From positions 1 to 34,377 of the forward strand of contig NZ_CABTZR010000020.1 in assembly GCF_902489365.1 (NCBI RefSeq): a stretch of 34,377 nucleotides of DNA, given 5' to 3'. This DNA comes from an uncultured Corynebacterium sp. (GTDB taxonomy: Bacteria; Actinomycetota; Actinomycetes; Mycobacteriales; Mycobacteriaceae). Below are positions 22,422 to 29,642 of the stretch, one piece after another (position 1 is the stretch's first letter; each line of letters opens with the position of its first letter). The position numbers and the translations under genes are program-made. Under the pieces are notes generated by a model. That model was not told where the DNA came from, made no database searches, and was given only the letters and a program-made list of their open reading frames with translations.

Positions 22422-22882
22422 ATAGCCGGGCACAGTCCCAGCGCGAGCGATAGAACCCGCCTTTCACGCTTTGGTTCTCCTTCACCATATTTTTCTTATT
22501 CCTTATAAATAGGGGAGTGGAGGAGCGAGGAAGGTGGGTTTTGTTGTGCCTTCTGGCAATGGGCATGCAAGGGGGGTGAGGGCGCTGTGGGATACCGCAA
22601 GGGCGCGAAGATCTGCATAATGGCTGCGAAGTTTCGCTTTGCTAAATTAGATTCACTGTTTGGAGTTTCCTGTGGGGGTGTTGGCAACGCGATAGAAATC
22701 CCATGTCACCGCAGGGGTAGGGGGTAATAAAAGTGTGCGTTATCAACTTTTCTTGGCAGGATTTACAACCTTGCAAGAGAGGTTAGGTAACTTACTGGGC
22801 AAGGCAAAACGTGACTGAAGACACTGTAGTAAGTCTCTCACCGCGGTTTGTGGAGAAAAGATTCCCTTGTAAGGAGAGCGAC
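22422..22882 (+). promoter_or_regulatory. Long upstream region of the mctC operon with RamA-like motifs
   Basis: This stretch of 461 bases has no supported gene. AGGGGT (22713-22718) and AGGGGGT (22719-22725) lie side by side and match the loose RamA binding pattern AG4-6T, and TGTGGGGGTG lies just before them. RamA control of mctC is known in C. glutamicum. CCTTGC (22769-22774) and GCAAGG (22799-22804) form an inverted repeat closer to the gene. The first 70 bases hold AT-rich sequence (ATTTTTCTTATTCC) after the reductase gene. The exact promoter could not be fixed. Confidence 0.5.
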
Positions 22883-23227
22883 ATGACTGACGCACCTGCT
22901 TCGATTGACTCGCGCCGCGAACCGACGCCGCAAGAGTTCGTCGAGATGCGCGATAGCTCGCAGTTTGCGAAGCTGCGCGGCACATACCGCAAGTTCACCT
23001 TCCCCATGACTGTGGCGTTCTTTCTGTGGTACGTCCTCTACGTGCTGGCCGCAGTTTTTGCGCCGGACTTCATGGCCATCGAGCTTGGCGGCGGTTGGAA
23101 CGTCGGCCTTATCTTCGGCTTGGCTCAGTTCCTGACCACCTTCATCATTACGTACATCTACGTCAATTACGCCAACAAGAACATCGAGCCGCAGGCGGCG
23201 GCTATTCGCCAGGAACTGGAGGGCTAA
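22883..23227 (+). CDS. DUF485 membrane protein, partner of MctC
   Basis: This protein of 114 aa has a short charged cytoplasmic start (E-F-V-E-M-R-D-S-S-Q-F-A-K-L-R-G-T-Y-R-K) and two membrane helices (about 45-66 and 76-100), ending Y-V-N-Y-A-N-K. This is the DUF485 (PF04341) pattern. Such proteins are encoded directly before acetate/monocarboxylate symporters (YjcH before ActP in E. coli) and may assist the transporter. ATG 22883 has AAGGAG at 22871-22876; the longer frame from 22811 is not needed. Only 3 bases separate it from mctC. Confidence 0.92.
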   Translation: MTDAPASIDSRREPTPQEFVEMRDSSQFAKLRGTYRKFTFPMTVAFFLWYVLYVLAAVFAPDFMAIELGGGWNVGLIFGLAQFLTTFIITYIYVNYANKNIEPQAAAIRQELEG

Positions 23228-23230
23228 ACC

Positions 23231-24877
23231 ATGCAGACCATTACCTTGGCCCAAGCGGAATCCTCCGCCGGCAATCCGATTTTGAACATTGCGGTCTTCG
23301 CCGCTTTCCTTATCGTCACCATGTACGTGGTGCTGCGTGCCGGTAAGTCCACCAAGGAAGCCTCTGACTTCTACACCGGTGGTGGTAGCTTCTCCGGCCG
23401 CCAGAACGGCCTAGCTATTTCCGGTGACTACCTGTCCGCCGCGTCCTTCTTGGGCATCGTCGGTGCTGTCGCCCTCAACGGCTACGATGGCTTCCTTTAC
23501 TCGGTCGGCTTCTTCGTTGCTTGGCTCGTCGCCCTGATGCTCGTCGCGGAGCCGATGCGTAACGTCGGCCGCTTCACCATGGCCGACGTGCTGTCCTTCC
23601 GTCTCAAGCAGCGCCCAGTGCGCGTGGCGGCCGCGATTTCGACCCTGTTCGTGTCGCTGTTCTACCTCATCGCCCAGATGGCCGGTGCCGGCTCCCTGGT
23701 TGCCGTGCTGCTGAACATTCACGAGTTTAAGTGGCAGGCCGTTGTTGTCGGCATCGTGGGCATCCTCATGATTGTCTACGTCCTCGTCGGCGGCATGAAG
23801 GGTACGACTTACGTGCAGATGATCAAGGCCGTGCTTCTGGTCACCGGCGTGGTCATCATGTGCATCCTCACCTTCGTCATGATTAAGGGTGGCTTCAGCA
23901 CGCTCTTTACCCAGGCCATTGATATGCACGCTAGCTCTGCTGCTATCAAGGAAAGCGGCTACGAGGCTACCCAGATTATGGAGCCGGGTCTGAAGTACGG
24001 CAAGAATCTCACCACCAAGCTTGACTTCATCTCTCTGGGTATTGCCCTCGTGCTGGGTGTTGGTGGCCTGCCGCACGTGCTCATGCGCTTCTACACGGTG
24101 CCGACCGCGACCGAGGCTCGCCGCTCCGTTACCTGGGCCATCGTCATCATCGGTGCCTTCTACCTCATGACCCTGGTGCTGGGCTACGGCGCTGCTGCCC
24201 TCGTTGGCCCGGACCGCATCCTCGCCGCACCGGGTGGTGCCAACGCAGCAGCACCGCTGCTGGCACTGGAAATCGGTGGCTCCATCTTCATGGCGGTCAT
24301 CTCCGCTGTGGCCTTCGCTACCGTGCTGGCCGTTGTTGCTGGCCTGGCCATTACCGCCTCTGCTTCCATTGCGCACGACGTCTACCATTCCGTGATTCGC
24401 AACGGTGAGTCCACTGAGGCTGAGCAGGTTCGCGTCTCCCAGATCACCGTGGTCATCCTGGGCATCGTGTCCATCATCCTGGGCATTCTGGCCATGACCC
24501 AAAACGTTGCCTTCCTGGTCTCCCTGGCCTTCGCGGTGGCGGCATCCGCTAACCTGCCGACCATCCTGTACTCCCTGTACTGGCGCCGTTTCAACACCGC
24601 GGGCGCTGTGGCATCGATGTATACCGGTGTTATCTCCTGCTTGGTGCTCATCTTCCTGTCCCCGGCAGTCTCCGGTACCCCGACCTCGATGTTCCCGAAC
24701 GCCGACTGGTCCATCTTCCCGCTGTCCTCTCCGGGCCTCGTGACCATTCCGCTGGCCTTCTTCGCCGGTTGGATCGTGTCCATCATGACCCCGCCGGACA
24801 ACCTGGAAGAGCTGTCCGCCGAGATGGAGGTTCGCTCCCTGACCGGTGTGGGCGTGGAGGCTCCGGTGGACCACTAA
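23231..24877 (+). CDS. mctC: Monocarboxylate/cation symporter MctC (ActP-like)
   Basis: This is a solute:sodium symporter family protein of 548 aa with about 13 helices. Family signs are D-F-Y-T-G-G (about 45-50), I-S-G-D-Y-L-S-A-A-S-F-L-G (60-72), and G-G-L-P-H-V-L-M-R-F-Y-T (about 280), the signature of the ActP/MctC group. In C. glutamicum MctC takes up pyruvate, acetate and propionate; the same is inferred here from similarity and from the neighbouring DUF485 and gltA genes. A possible cleavable or extra N-terminal segment (M-Q-T-I-T-L-A-Q-A-E-S-S) precedes the first helix. Codon use is strongly biased, as in highly expressed genes. Confidence 0.92.
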   Translation: MQTITLAQAESSAGNPILNIAVFAAFLIVTMYVVLRAGKSTKEASDFYTGGGSFSGRQNGLAISGDYLSAASFLGIVGAVALNGYDGFLYSVGFFVAWLVALMLVAEPMRNVGRFTMADVLSFRLKQRPVRVAAAISTLFVSLFYLIAQMAGAGSLVAVLLNIHEFKWQAVVVGIVGILMIVYVLVGGMKGTTYVQMIKAVLLVTGVVIMCILTFVMIKGGFSTLFTQAIDMHASSAAIKESGYEATQIMEPGLKYGKNLTTKLDFISLGIALVLGVGGLPHVLMRFYTVPTATEARRSVTWAIVIIGAFYLMTLVLGYGAAALVGPDRILAAPGGANAAAPLLALEIGGSIFMAVISAVAFATVLAVVAGLAITASASIAHDVYHSVIRNGESTEAEQVRVSQITVVILGIVSIILGILAMTQNVAFLVSLAFAVAASANLPTILYSLYWRRFNTAGAVASMYTGVISCLVLIFLSPAVSGTPTSMFPNADWSIFPLSSPGLVTIPLAFFAGWIVSIMTPPDNLEELSAEMEVRSLTGVGVEAPVDH

Positions 24878-24928
24878 GCGCCACCTCAAGCACTACATTC
24901 CAAACGGCAGCGGGTAGACTCTAACCTC

Positions 24929-25945
24929 GTGTTTTACCCGCAGCCTCGTTATAGGGCGGTACCAGCGCGTGCTGGTGCCGCCCTTCTGGCGTGCGTGCTC
25001 GGCACCACGGCCCTTGTCGCGTGCTCGCCTGCGAATGAAGAAGACTCCACGGTGGGGCGCCCAACGCACACCAGCACGGCCGCTCCCGGTCCCATCGCGC
25101 ATAAGAAGGGCGATCCACAGCTCGCGGCGGTAGAGGACAGCGTGGGGCAATTCCTCAAGGGAGATGACGAGAAGTCGATCACGTACTACCGCATTGAGAC
25201 AGGCATGCACATGGGCTCGCCCACCGAGCACCAGCCGCGCTATGCGCTCAGCCTGATCAAGCTCTACATCGCCACCTACGTGCTGGATCACGGTTCCTTC
25301 GAGGACAAGTACCTAGCGCTGGACATGATTGCAGATTCTTCGGATGAGAGCGCTGGGAAGCTCTTTGAGAAGTACCCGCGGTCCATCGATGCAATCGCCA
25401 GGGAATATGGGCTGGACTCTACGTCAGCGGGGGAGGATTGGGGGCACTCGATGACTTCAACCTATGACGTGGTGCGCTTCATCGTCCAGCTCTTGGAAGA
25501 TGATCCGACGCACCCAGTTTTGGTGGCGATGTCTCACGCCGATGCCGTCTCAGCCGATGGCTACCAGCAAAACTATGGCACCGCGAAGCTCAGTGACGTC
25601 GCGGGCTCCAAGTGGGGATGGTCGGACAGTAAGGACCGACACTCTTCGGTGTCCTTTGGTGAGAACTTTGTTGTGGCTGCCTCCATTGAGGGATCAGCTG
25701 AGGAGCTCACGTCTTATGTACGTAAGGAAATCACGGGCAAGAATCTCGTGAAGGGAAATAACTTGAACAAAGAGGCGCTGGCTCATCCTGGCGCTAGCAC
25801 CACGCGCTTGACGACGTCTACCGCTGCCCCCTCCACCACCTCAAAGTCAGCGTCGTCGACAGAGCCGTCGGCACCGGCGTCATCGACCACGTCGTCGTCC
25901 TCCAAGCCGTCTTCTTCGGCATCGAAGACAACGACGGCGCGGTAG
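24929..25945 (+). CDS. Beta-lactamase-fold serine hydrolase-like lipoprotein
   Basis: This 338-aa lipoprotein has a signal with lipobox A-L-V-A-C (Cys32), then a class A beta-lactamase-like domain (about 65-270). The candidate catalytic pair is Ser108 and Lys111 in Y-A-L-S-L-I-K. S-D-E at about 138-140 stands where S-D-N is usual, and G-S-K-W-G may replace the K-T-G strand. The tail (about 288-338) is Ser/Thr/Ala/Pro-rich and probably spans the cell wall. Penicillin-binding or lactamase activity is possible but not shown, because the motifs deviate. GTG 24929 is the start: TAGACT (24915-24920) ends 8 bases before it and there is no Shine-Dalgarno, so the mRNA is probably leaderless. Confidence 0.82.
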   Translation: MFYPQPRYRAVPARAGAALLACVLGTTALVACSPANEEDSTVGRPTHTSTAAPGPIAHKKGDPQLAAVEDSVGQFLKGDDEKSITYYRIETGMHMGSPTEHQPRYALSLIKLYIATYVLDHGSFEDKYLALDMIADSSDESAGKLFEKYPRSIDAIAREYGLDSTSAGEDWGHSMTSTYDVVRFIVQLLEDDPTHPVLVAMSHADAVSADGYQQNYGTAKLSDVAGSKWGWSDSKDRHSSVSFGENFVVAASIEGSAEELTSYVRKEITGKNLVKGNNLNKEALAHPGASTTRLTTSTAAPSTTSKSASSTEPSAPASSTTSSSSKPSSSASKTTTAR

Positions 25946-25968
25946 AAACCAGCGCTGCCGCGTGTTGA

Positions 25969-26895
25969 TTAACCCATGGATTTGCGTACGGTGTTGAGAA
26001 TATCCACCGCGCCGCGCACCTGGTCATTGCTGATGGAAGAACCAGCGATGTTGATGCCATCGCCGCTGACGCTTGAGCCGCGCCCAGTGGGATCCGGCAG
26101 GGAAACATTGGGCAGCGGGATGTCGTCAGGGACTGCTGGGATGTCTTTGACCTTTGGCGGCTCCACAGCACCATCGCCCGGGGTCCACTGGCCCCAGTCG
26201 TTGGCGTAGACGGTGTTGATATCGCACGTTACGCCGTCGATAGTGGCTTGATTCTTGGCCTTCTGGTGGATGGTGGTGCGCGGGTGGAGCTTTCCGCCAG
26301 AGCCCCAGTCGTGCATCCAGTAGAACTGGCCGATGCGGTCGGCGACACACCAGTCGATGACGTTGTAGTTGCCATACACGCCGGTCTGGTAGCCCGCGGC
26401 GCTCAGCGCTGCGGAGAAGGCCTTGAGGTAGGGGCGGATCTGGTTCTCATACTGGGCGCGGGTGGGGTTGTCATCGATGGCGATGTAGATGGGGCGCCCG
26501 GTCGGCCCGCCTGCAGCCTTGTGGATAGCGATGGCCTGCGGCGCATGGACTGCGGCGCCCGCAGCGCCGTTGAGCCAGTCAGCAGTTTCCGCGCGGCCAA
26601 ACTGGTAGATGGAGGCGGTCTTGAGGCCTGCCGCGGCGTTGGCCTTGGTCTCCGCTAGGGTAACGGGCTTGCCCTTCATCCAGTCTGCTCCGGGGCGGCG
26701 TTGGGATACGTAGCGGATGGCGCCGAGGTGGCCGGCTGCCTTGATGGCGCGGGAGGAAGGAACATCGGCGGAGAAGTCGATGATGGTGCCCAAAGCTGGG
26801 CCCACGGCGAGTGCAGCGGGCGCCTGGCTACCGATGGCACCGGCGGCCAGCGTGAGGGCACTGGCCTTGAACAGGGAACGACGGGACAAGGACAT
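25969..26895 (-). CDS. Tat-exported DUF1906 glycoside-hydrolase-like protein
   Basis: This protein of 308 aa has a twin-arginine signal (S-R-R-S-L-F-K, residues 4-10, then an Ala-rich core ending A-L-A). A DUF1906 / Rv2525c-like domain (PF08924) follows, with I-D-F-S-A-D near 39, Y-I-A-I-D-D (about 147-152), Y-Q-T-G-V-Y-G-N-Y and a final T-C-D-I-N segment. The fold is a TIM barrel like GH25 lysozymes, and relatives are cell-envelope proteins; cleavage of a wall glycan is plausible but unproven. Residues after about 235 form a Pro-rich tail. AAGGAG lies 9 bases before the ATG. It is convergent with the lipoprotein gene at 24929, with 23 bases between the two stops. Confidence 0.87.
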   Translation of the reverse strand: MSLSRRSLFKASALTLAAGAIGSQAPAALAVGPALGTIIDFSADVPSSRAIKAAGHLGAIRYVSQRRPGADWMKGKPVTLAETKANAAAGLKTASIYQFGRAETADWLNGAAGAAVHAPQAIAIHKAAGGPTGRPIYIAIDDNPTRAQYENQIRPYLKAFSAALSAAGYQTGVYGNYNVIDWCVADRIGQFYWMHDWGSGGKLHPRTTIHQKAKNQATIDGVTCDINTVYANDWGQWTPGDGAVEPPKVKDIPAVPDDIPLPNVSLPDPTGRGSSVSGDGINIAGSSISNDQVRGAVDILNTVRKSMG

Positions 26896-27021
26896 GGTGT
26901 GAATTCTCCTTGGGAGGCATGAAGAAGAAAGTTTCCGGAATTACTTTAGTCACAATGGTTGAAAATTGCACCAGGGGTAGCATTTGCTGGGTGCGACGAC
27001 AATCCCTTTGTCTAAAGGCGC

Positions 27022-27450
27022 TTAAGGCTCTGTCGTGCGGAAAGTGACGTTAGTGGGGTTTTCCACCGTGCGGGATACGGTGCAGTCCTTTTCTTGGGAG
27101 ATGCGCACGAGGCGCTCCACCATGGACTGGGCTTGGCGCCCGGCGTCGGTATCGGGAAAGCGGAGGGAGAATTCTACGTCGACGTCGCTCAGCCGTGAGG
27201 CGCCGTCTTCGTCGACGCGGGTGCCTTCAACGTGGACGTCGAAGATCTCCGGCTCTGTGCGGCGCGAGGTGACCACGTCAACGTCCACGGCCGAGCAGCC
27301 CGCCACTGCGGCGAGCAGCAGCTCAACTGGGCTGAGTAGCCCCTCGGCGCGGCCGAACTCGAGGCTGACGCCCGCCGCGTTCGTGGCGCGGTAGTGACCT
27401 GTATCGATGCGGGCGACGTCGACGGAGTATTTCTTGGTGATATTGCTCAT
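27022..27450 (-). CDS. OsmC family peroxiredoxin-like protein
   Basis: This protein of 142 aa is in the OsmC/Ohr superfamily. The two redox Cys are Cys52 in A-V-A-G-C-S-A-V-D and Cys123 in K-D-C-T-V-S, at the spacing used by these thiol peroxidases for organic hydroperoxides. G-L-L-S-P-V-E-L-L-L-A-A precedes the first Cys, as is typical. It is probably cytoplasmic. It is divergent from the flavin monooxygenase gene, with 205 bases between the starts. No regulator gene such as ohrR is adjacent. Confidence 0.9.
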   Translation of the reverse strand: MSNITKKYSVDVARIDTGHYRATNAAGVSLEFGRAEGLLSPVELLLAAVAGCSAVDVDVVTSRRTEPEIFDVHVEGTRVDEDGASRLSDVDVEFSLRFPDTDAGRQAQSMVERLVRISQEKDCTVSRTVENPTNVTFRTTEP

Positions 27451-27655
27451 GGCGTCATCCTAGTGACAGTGGGGGAGCTAGGCGGCGGGGGAGGAAGCTG
27501 GGGGTTTGCAAGCCTTAACTGCACCACTGTGAGCGGCGGAAAGGTCGGGTAGGTCATTTTGCAAAGTTATCTGATGGGGGCAGCCCTGTGACTTATATCT
27601 CTTTAGGGCGGTAATAGTGGTGCAAGCAATTTTTCGACCCAAAGGAGTGGTGGCT

Positions 27656-29440
27656 ATGGAAACCGTGGATGCTCGTGACTGGCTAGACAAGCTCGTCGCC
27701 CTCACGCGCCAAGAGGAGCCTGGCGTGGAAGACGTGGAGAAGGTTTTCGAGCCCGGGGGCTTCTGGCGGGATCTTGCCGCGGTGACGTGGAACCTGCACA
27801 CCGCCGAAGGTTCGGAAGCCATCGCCGCGATGATTGCCGGTACCGAAGCCAAGCTCGACAACCCAGAGATAACGGAGGTTGAGGATGAAGACAATGGCGT
27901 GACGCGGGTCCACTTCACTTGTGAGTCTGCGAATTTCTATGTCACGGGAATTGTTCGCCTTCGGGGAGCCAAGGCGTGGACCTTCCTTACCTCCGCGCGC
28001 GAACTGAAGAATTTCCCGGAGCCTAAGGGGCGCCGCCGCCCGCTGGGCACGGAGCATAAGGTGGTCAAGGACGCTAAGAACTGGGCAGATTTGCGGGAAG
28101 AACGCCGTGCGGCATTGGGGCATACGGAACAGCCCTACGTCCTCATCATCGGTGGTGGCCAGGGCGGTATCGCGCTCGGGGCGCGCCTGAAGCGCCAAGG
28201 TGTTCCCACGCTCATCGTCGATAAGGCAGGCCGCCCCGGCGACCAGTGGCGCGGCCGCTACCACTCCCTGTGCTTGCACGATCCAGTGTGGTACGACCAC
28301 CTGCCGTACCTCCCCTTCCCGGATGACTGGCCGGTGTTCACCCCGAAAGACAAAATGGGGGATTGGTTGGAGCACTACGTGGGCATCATGGACTTGGATT
28401 ACTGGACCAATAGTGAGTGCGTGAAGGCCTCCTTCGATGAGTCCAGCGGCACGTGGAAGGTCACCGTTCGCAAGGATGGAGAAGAGATTCTTCTTGAGCC
28501 CACACAGCTGGTTCTGGCCACGGGCATGTCCGGTGTGCCGAATCGTCCCCACCTGGAGGGGCAGGAGAACTTCGCCGGGGAAATCCGGCACTCCTCGGAA
28601 CACCCAGGTGGTGCAGGCGATGAGGGCAGGGACGTCATCGTGCTGGGCGCGAACAACTCCGCCCACGACATCGCCGCGGACCTCTACGCGCATGGTGCAC
28701 GACCGGTCATGATTCAGCGTTCCTCCACGCACATCGTGCAATCGGACACCCTCATGAAGGATGTCTTCGGCCCGCTCTATTCGGAAGAAGCCGTGGAGGC
28801 CGGTGTAAACACGGATAAAGCGGACCTCCTCTTTGCCTCCTGGCCCTACGCCGTGCTTCCCGACGTCCACCGTGAAGTCTTCGACGGCATCCGTGAGGCC
28901 GATAAAGACTTTTATGACGGTTTGGAGAAGGCCGGCTTCCAGAACGACTTTGGCGATGACGGCTCGGGTCTTTACCTGAAATACCTGCGCCGTGGCTCGG
29001 GCTATTACATCAATGTTGGTGCCAGTGAGCTGGTCATTGATGGCTCCATTCCAGTGAAATCCGGGGTGTCCATTGCGGAGGTGAAGGAAAAATCTGTGGT
29101 GCTCACGGACGGCACTGAACTGCCCGCCGACGTCATTGTGCTGGCCACCGGATACGGATCTATGAATGGCTGGGCCGAGCGGCTGATTTCTAAGGAAGTC
29201 GCTGACACCGTGGGCAAGTGCTGGGGCTTGGGCTCGGATACCACCAAGGATCCTGGCCCGTGGGAGGGCGAGCTGCGCAACATGTGGAAGCCCACTCAGG
29301 TACCGCAACTGTGGTTCCACGGCGGCAACCTGCACCAATCGCGCCACTATTCGCGCTACCTAGCGCTTCAGCTCAAGGCGCGCTATGAGGGGATGGAGAC
29401 TCCGGTCTACGAACTGGCGCCGGTGTACCACACCTCTTAA
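27656..29440 (+). CDS. Flavin-containing monooxygenase with N-terminal extension
   Basis: This 594-aa protein has an N-terminal NTF2/SnoaL-like region (about 1-150), then a class B flavoprotein monooxygenase core. The FAD site is V-L-I-I-G-G-G-Q-G-G (about 162-171). R-x-G-D-Q-W-R-x-R-Y-x-S-L-x-L-H-D-P follows, then the second nucleotide site V-I-V-L-G-A-N-N-S-A, and the late L-A-T-G-Y-G. It should use NADPH and O2 on a carbonyl or soft nucleophile; the substrate is unknown. ATG 27656 is chosen because AAAGGAG (27641-27647) precedes it, not the GTG at 27617. It resembles proteins with the same two-part layout that are common in actinobacteria. Confidence 0.88.
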   Translation: METVDARDWLDKLVALTRQEEPGVEDVEKVFEPGGFWRDLAAVTWNLHTAEGSEAIAAMIAGTEAKLDNPEITEVEDEDNGVTRVHFTCESANFYVTGIVRLRGAKAWTFLTSARELKNFPEPKGRRRPLGTEHKVVKDAKNWADLREERRAALGHTEQPYVLIIGGGQGGIALGARLKRQGVPTLIVDKAGRPGDQWRGRYHSLCLHDPVWYDHLPYLPFPDDWPVFTPKDKMGDWLEHYVGIMDLDYWTNSECVKASFDESSGTWKVTVRKDGEEILLEPTQLVLATGMSGVPNRPHLEGQENFAGEIRHSSEHPGGAGDEGRDVIVLGANNSAHDIAADLYAHGARPVMIQRSSTHIVQSDTLMKDVFGPLYSEEAVEAGVNTDKADLLFASWPYAVLPDVHREVFDGIREADKDFYDGLEKAGFQNDFGDDGSGLYLKYLRRGSGYYINVGASELVIDGSIPVKSGVSIAEVKEKSVVLTDGTELPADVIVLATGYGSMNGWAERLISKEVADTVGKCWGLGSDTTKDPGPWEGELRNMWKPTQVPQLWFHGGNLHQSRHYSRYLALQLKARYEGMETPVYELAPVYHTS

Positions 29441-29583
29441 GGCAGACGAGCGCAGGCCGGAGCCTGTGGAAGTAGATGGCAATGCCATGAGGAAGCTAAA
29501 AGGCGGGTAGTCATTTAAAAGGAAATTCACATTGTGGTCACGCGGTCGCAAACTCCGGGCCATAATCTTTCCTTGTCTCTGTC

Positions 29584-29614
29584 GGTTGTTCCAGGCTTAA
29601 ACCATGGAACAACC
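29584..29614. repeat. 10-bp perfect inverted repeat before the metallophosphoesterase gene
   Basis: GGTTGTTCCA (29584-29593) and TGGAACAACC (29605-29614) flank an 11-base spacer. It ends 28 bases before the start codon. It may be an operator or a leader hairpin that exposes or hides the AGGAAG ribosome binding site (about 29632). Confidence 0.6.
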
Positions 29615-29642
29615 TCACTACTTCGTTTAGATAGGAAGATCT

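Noticed and set aside
22492..22687. Short minus-strand frames in the mctC upstream region
   Set aside because: They are Pro/Ser-rich without start signals, in a region that looks regulatory.
23411..24889. Long open frame on the minus strand opposite mctC (492 codons)
   Set aside because: Its composition (His, Asp, Gly-rich) is the mirror of a strongly biased high-GC gene. There is no family signature, and the plus-strand symporter is certain.
27683..29347. Long minus-strand frame opposite the monooxygenase (554 codons)
   Set aside because: It is an antisense shadow of a real gene in GC-rich DNA, with no domain or ribosome binding site.
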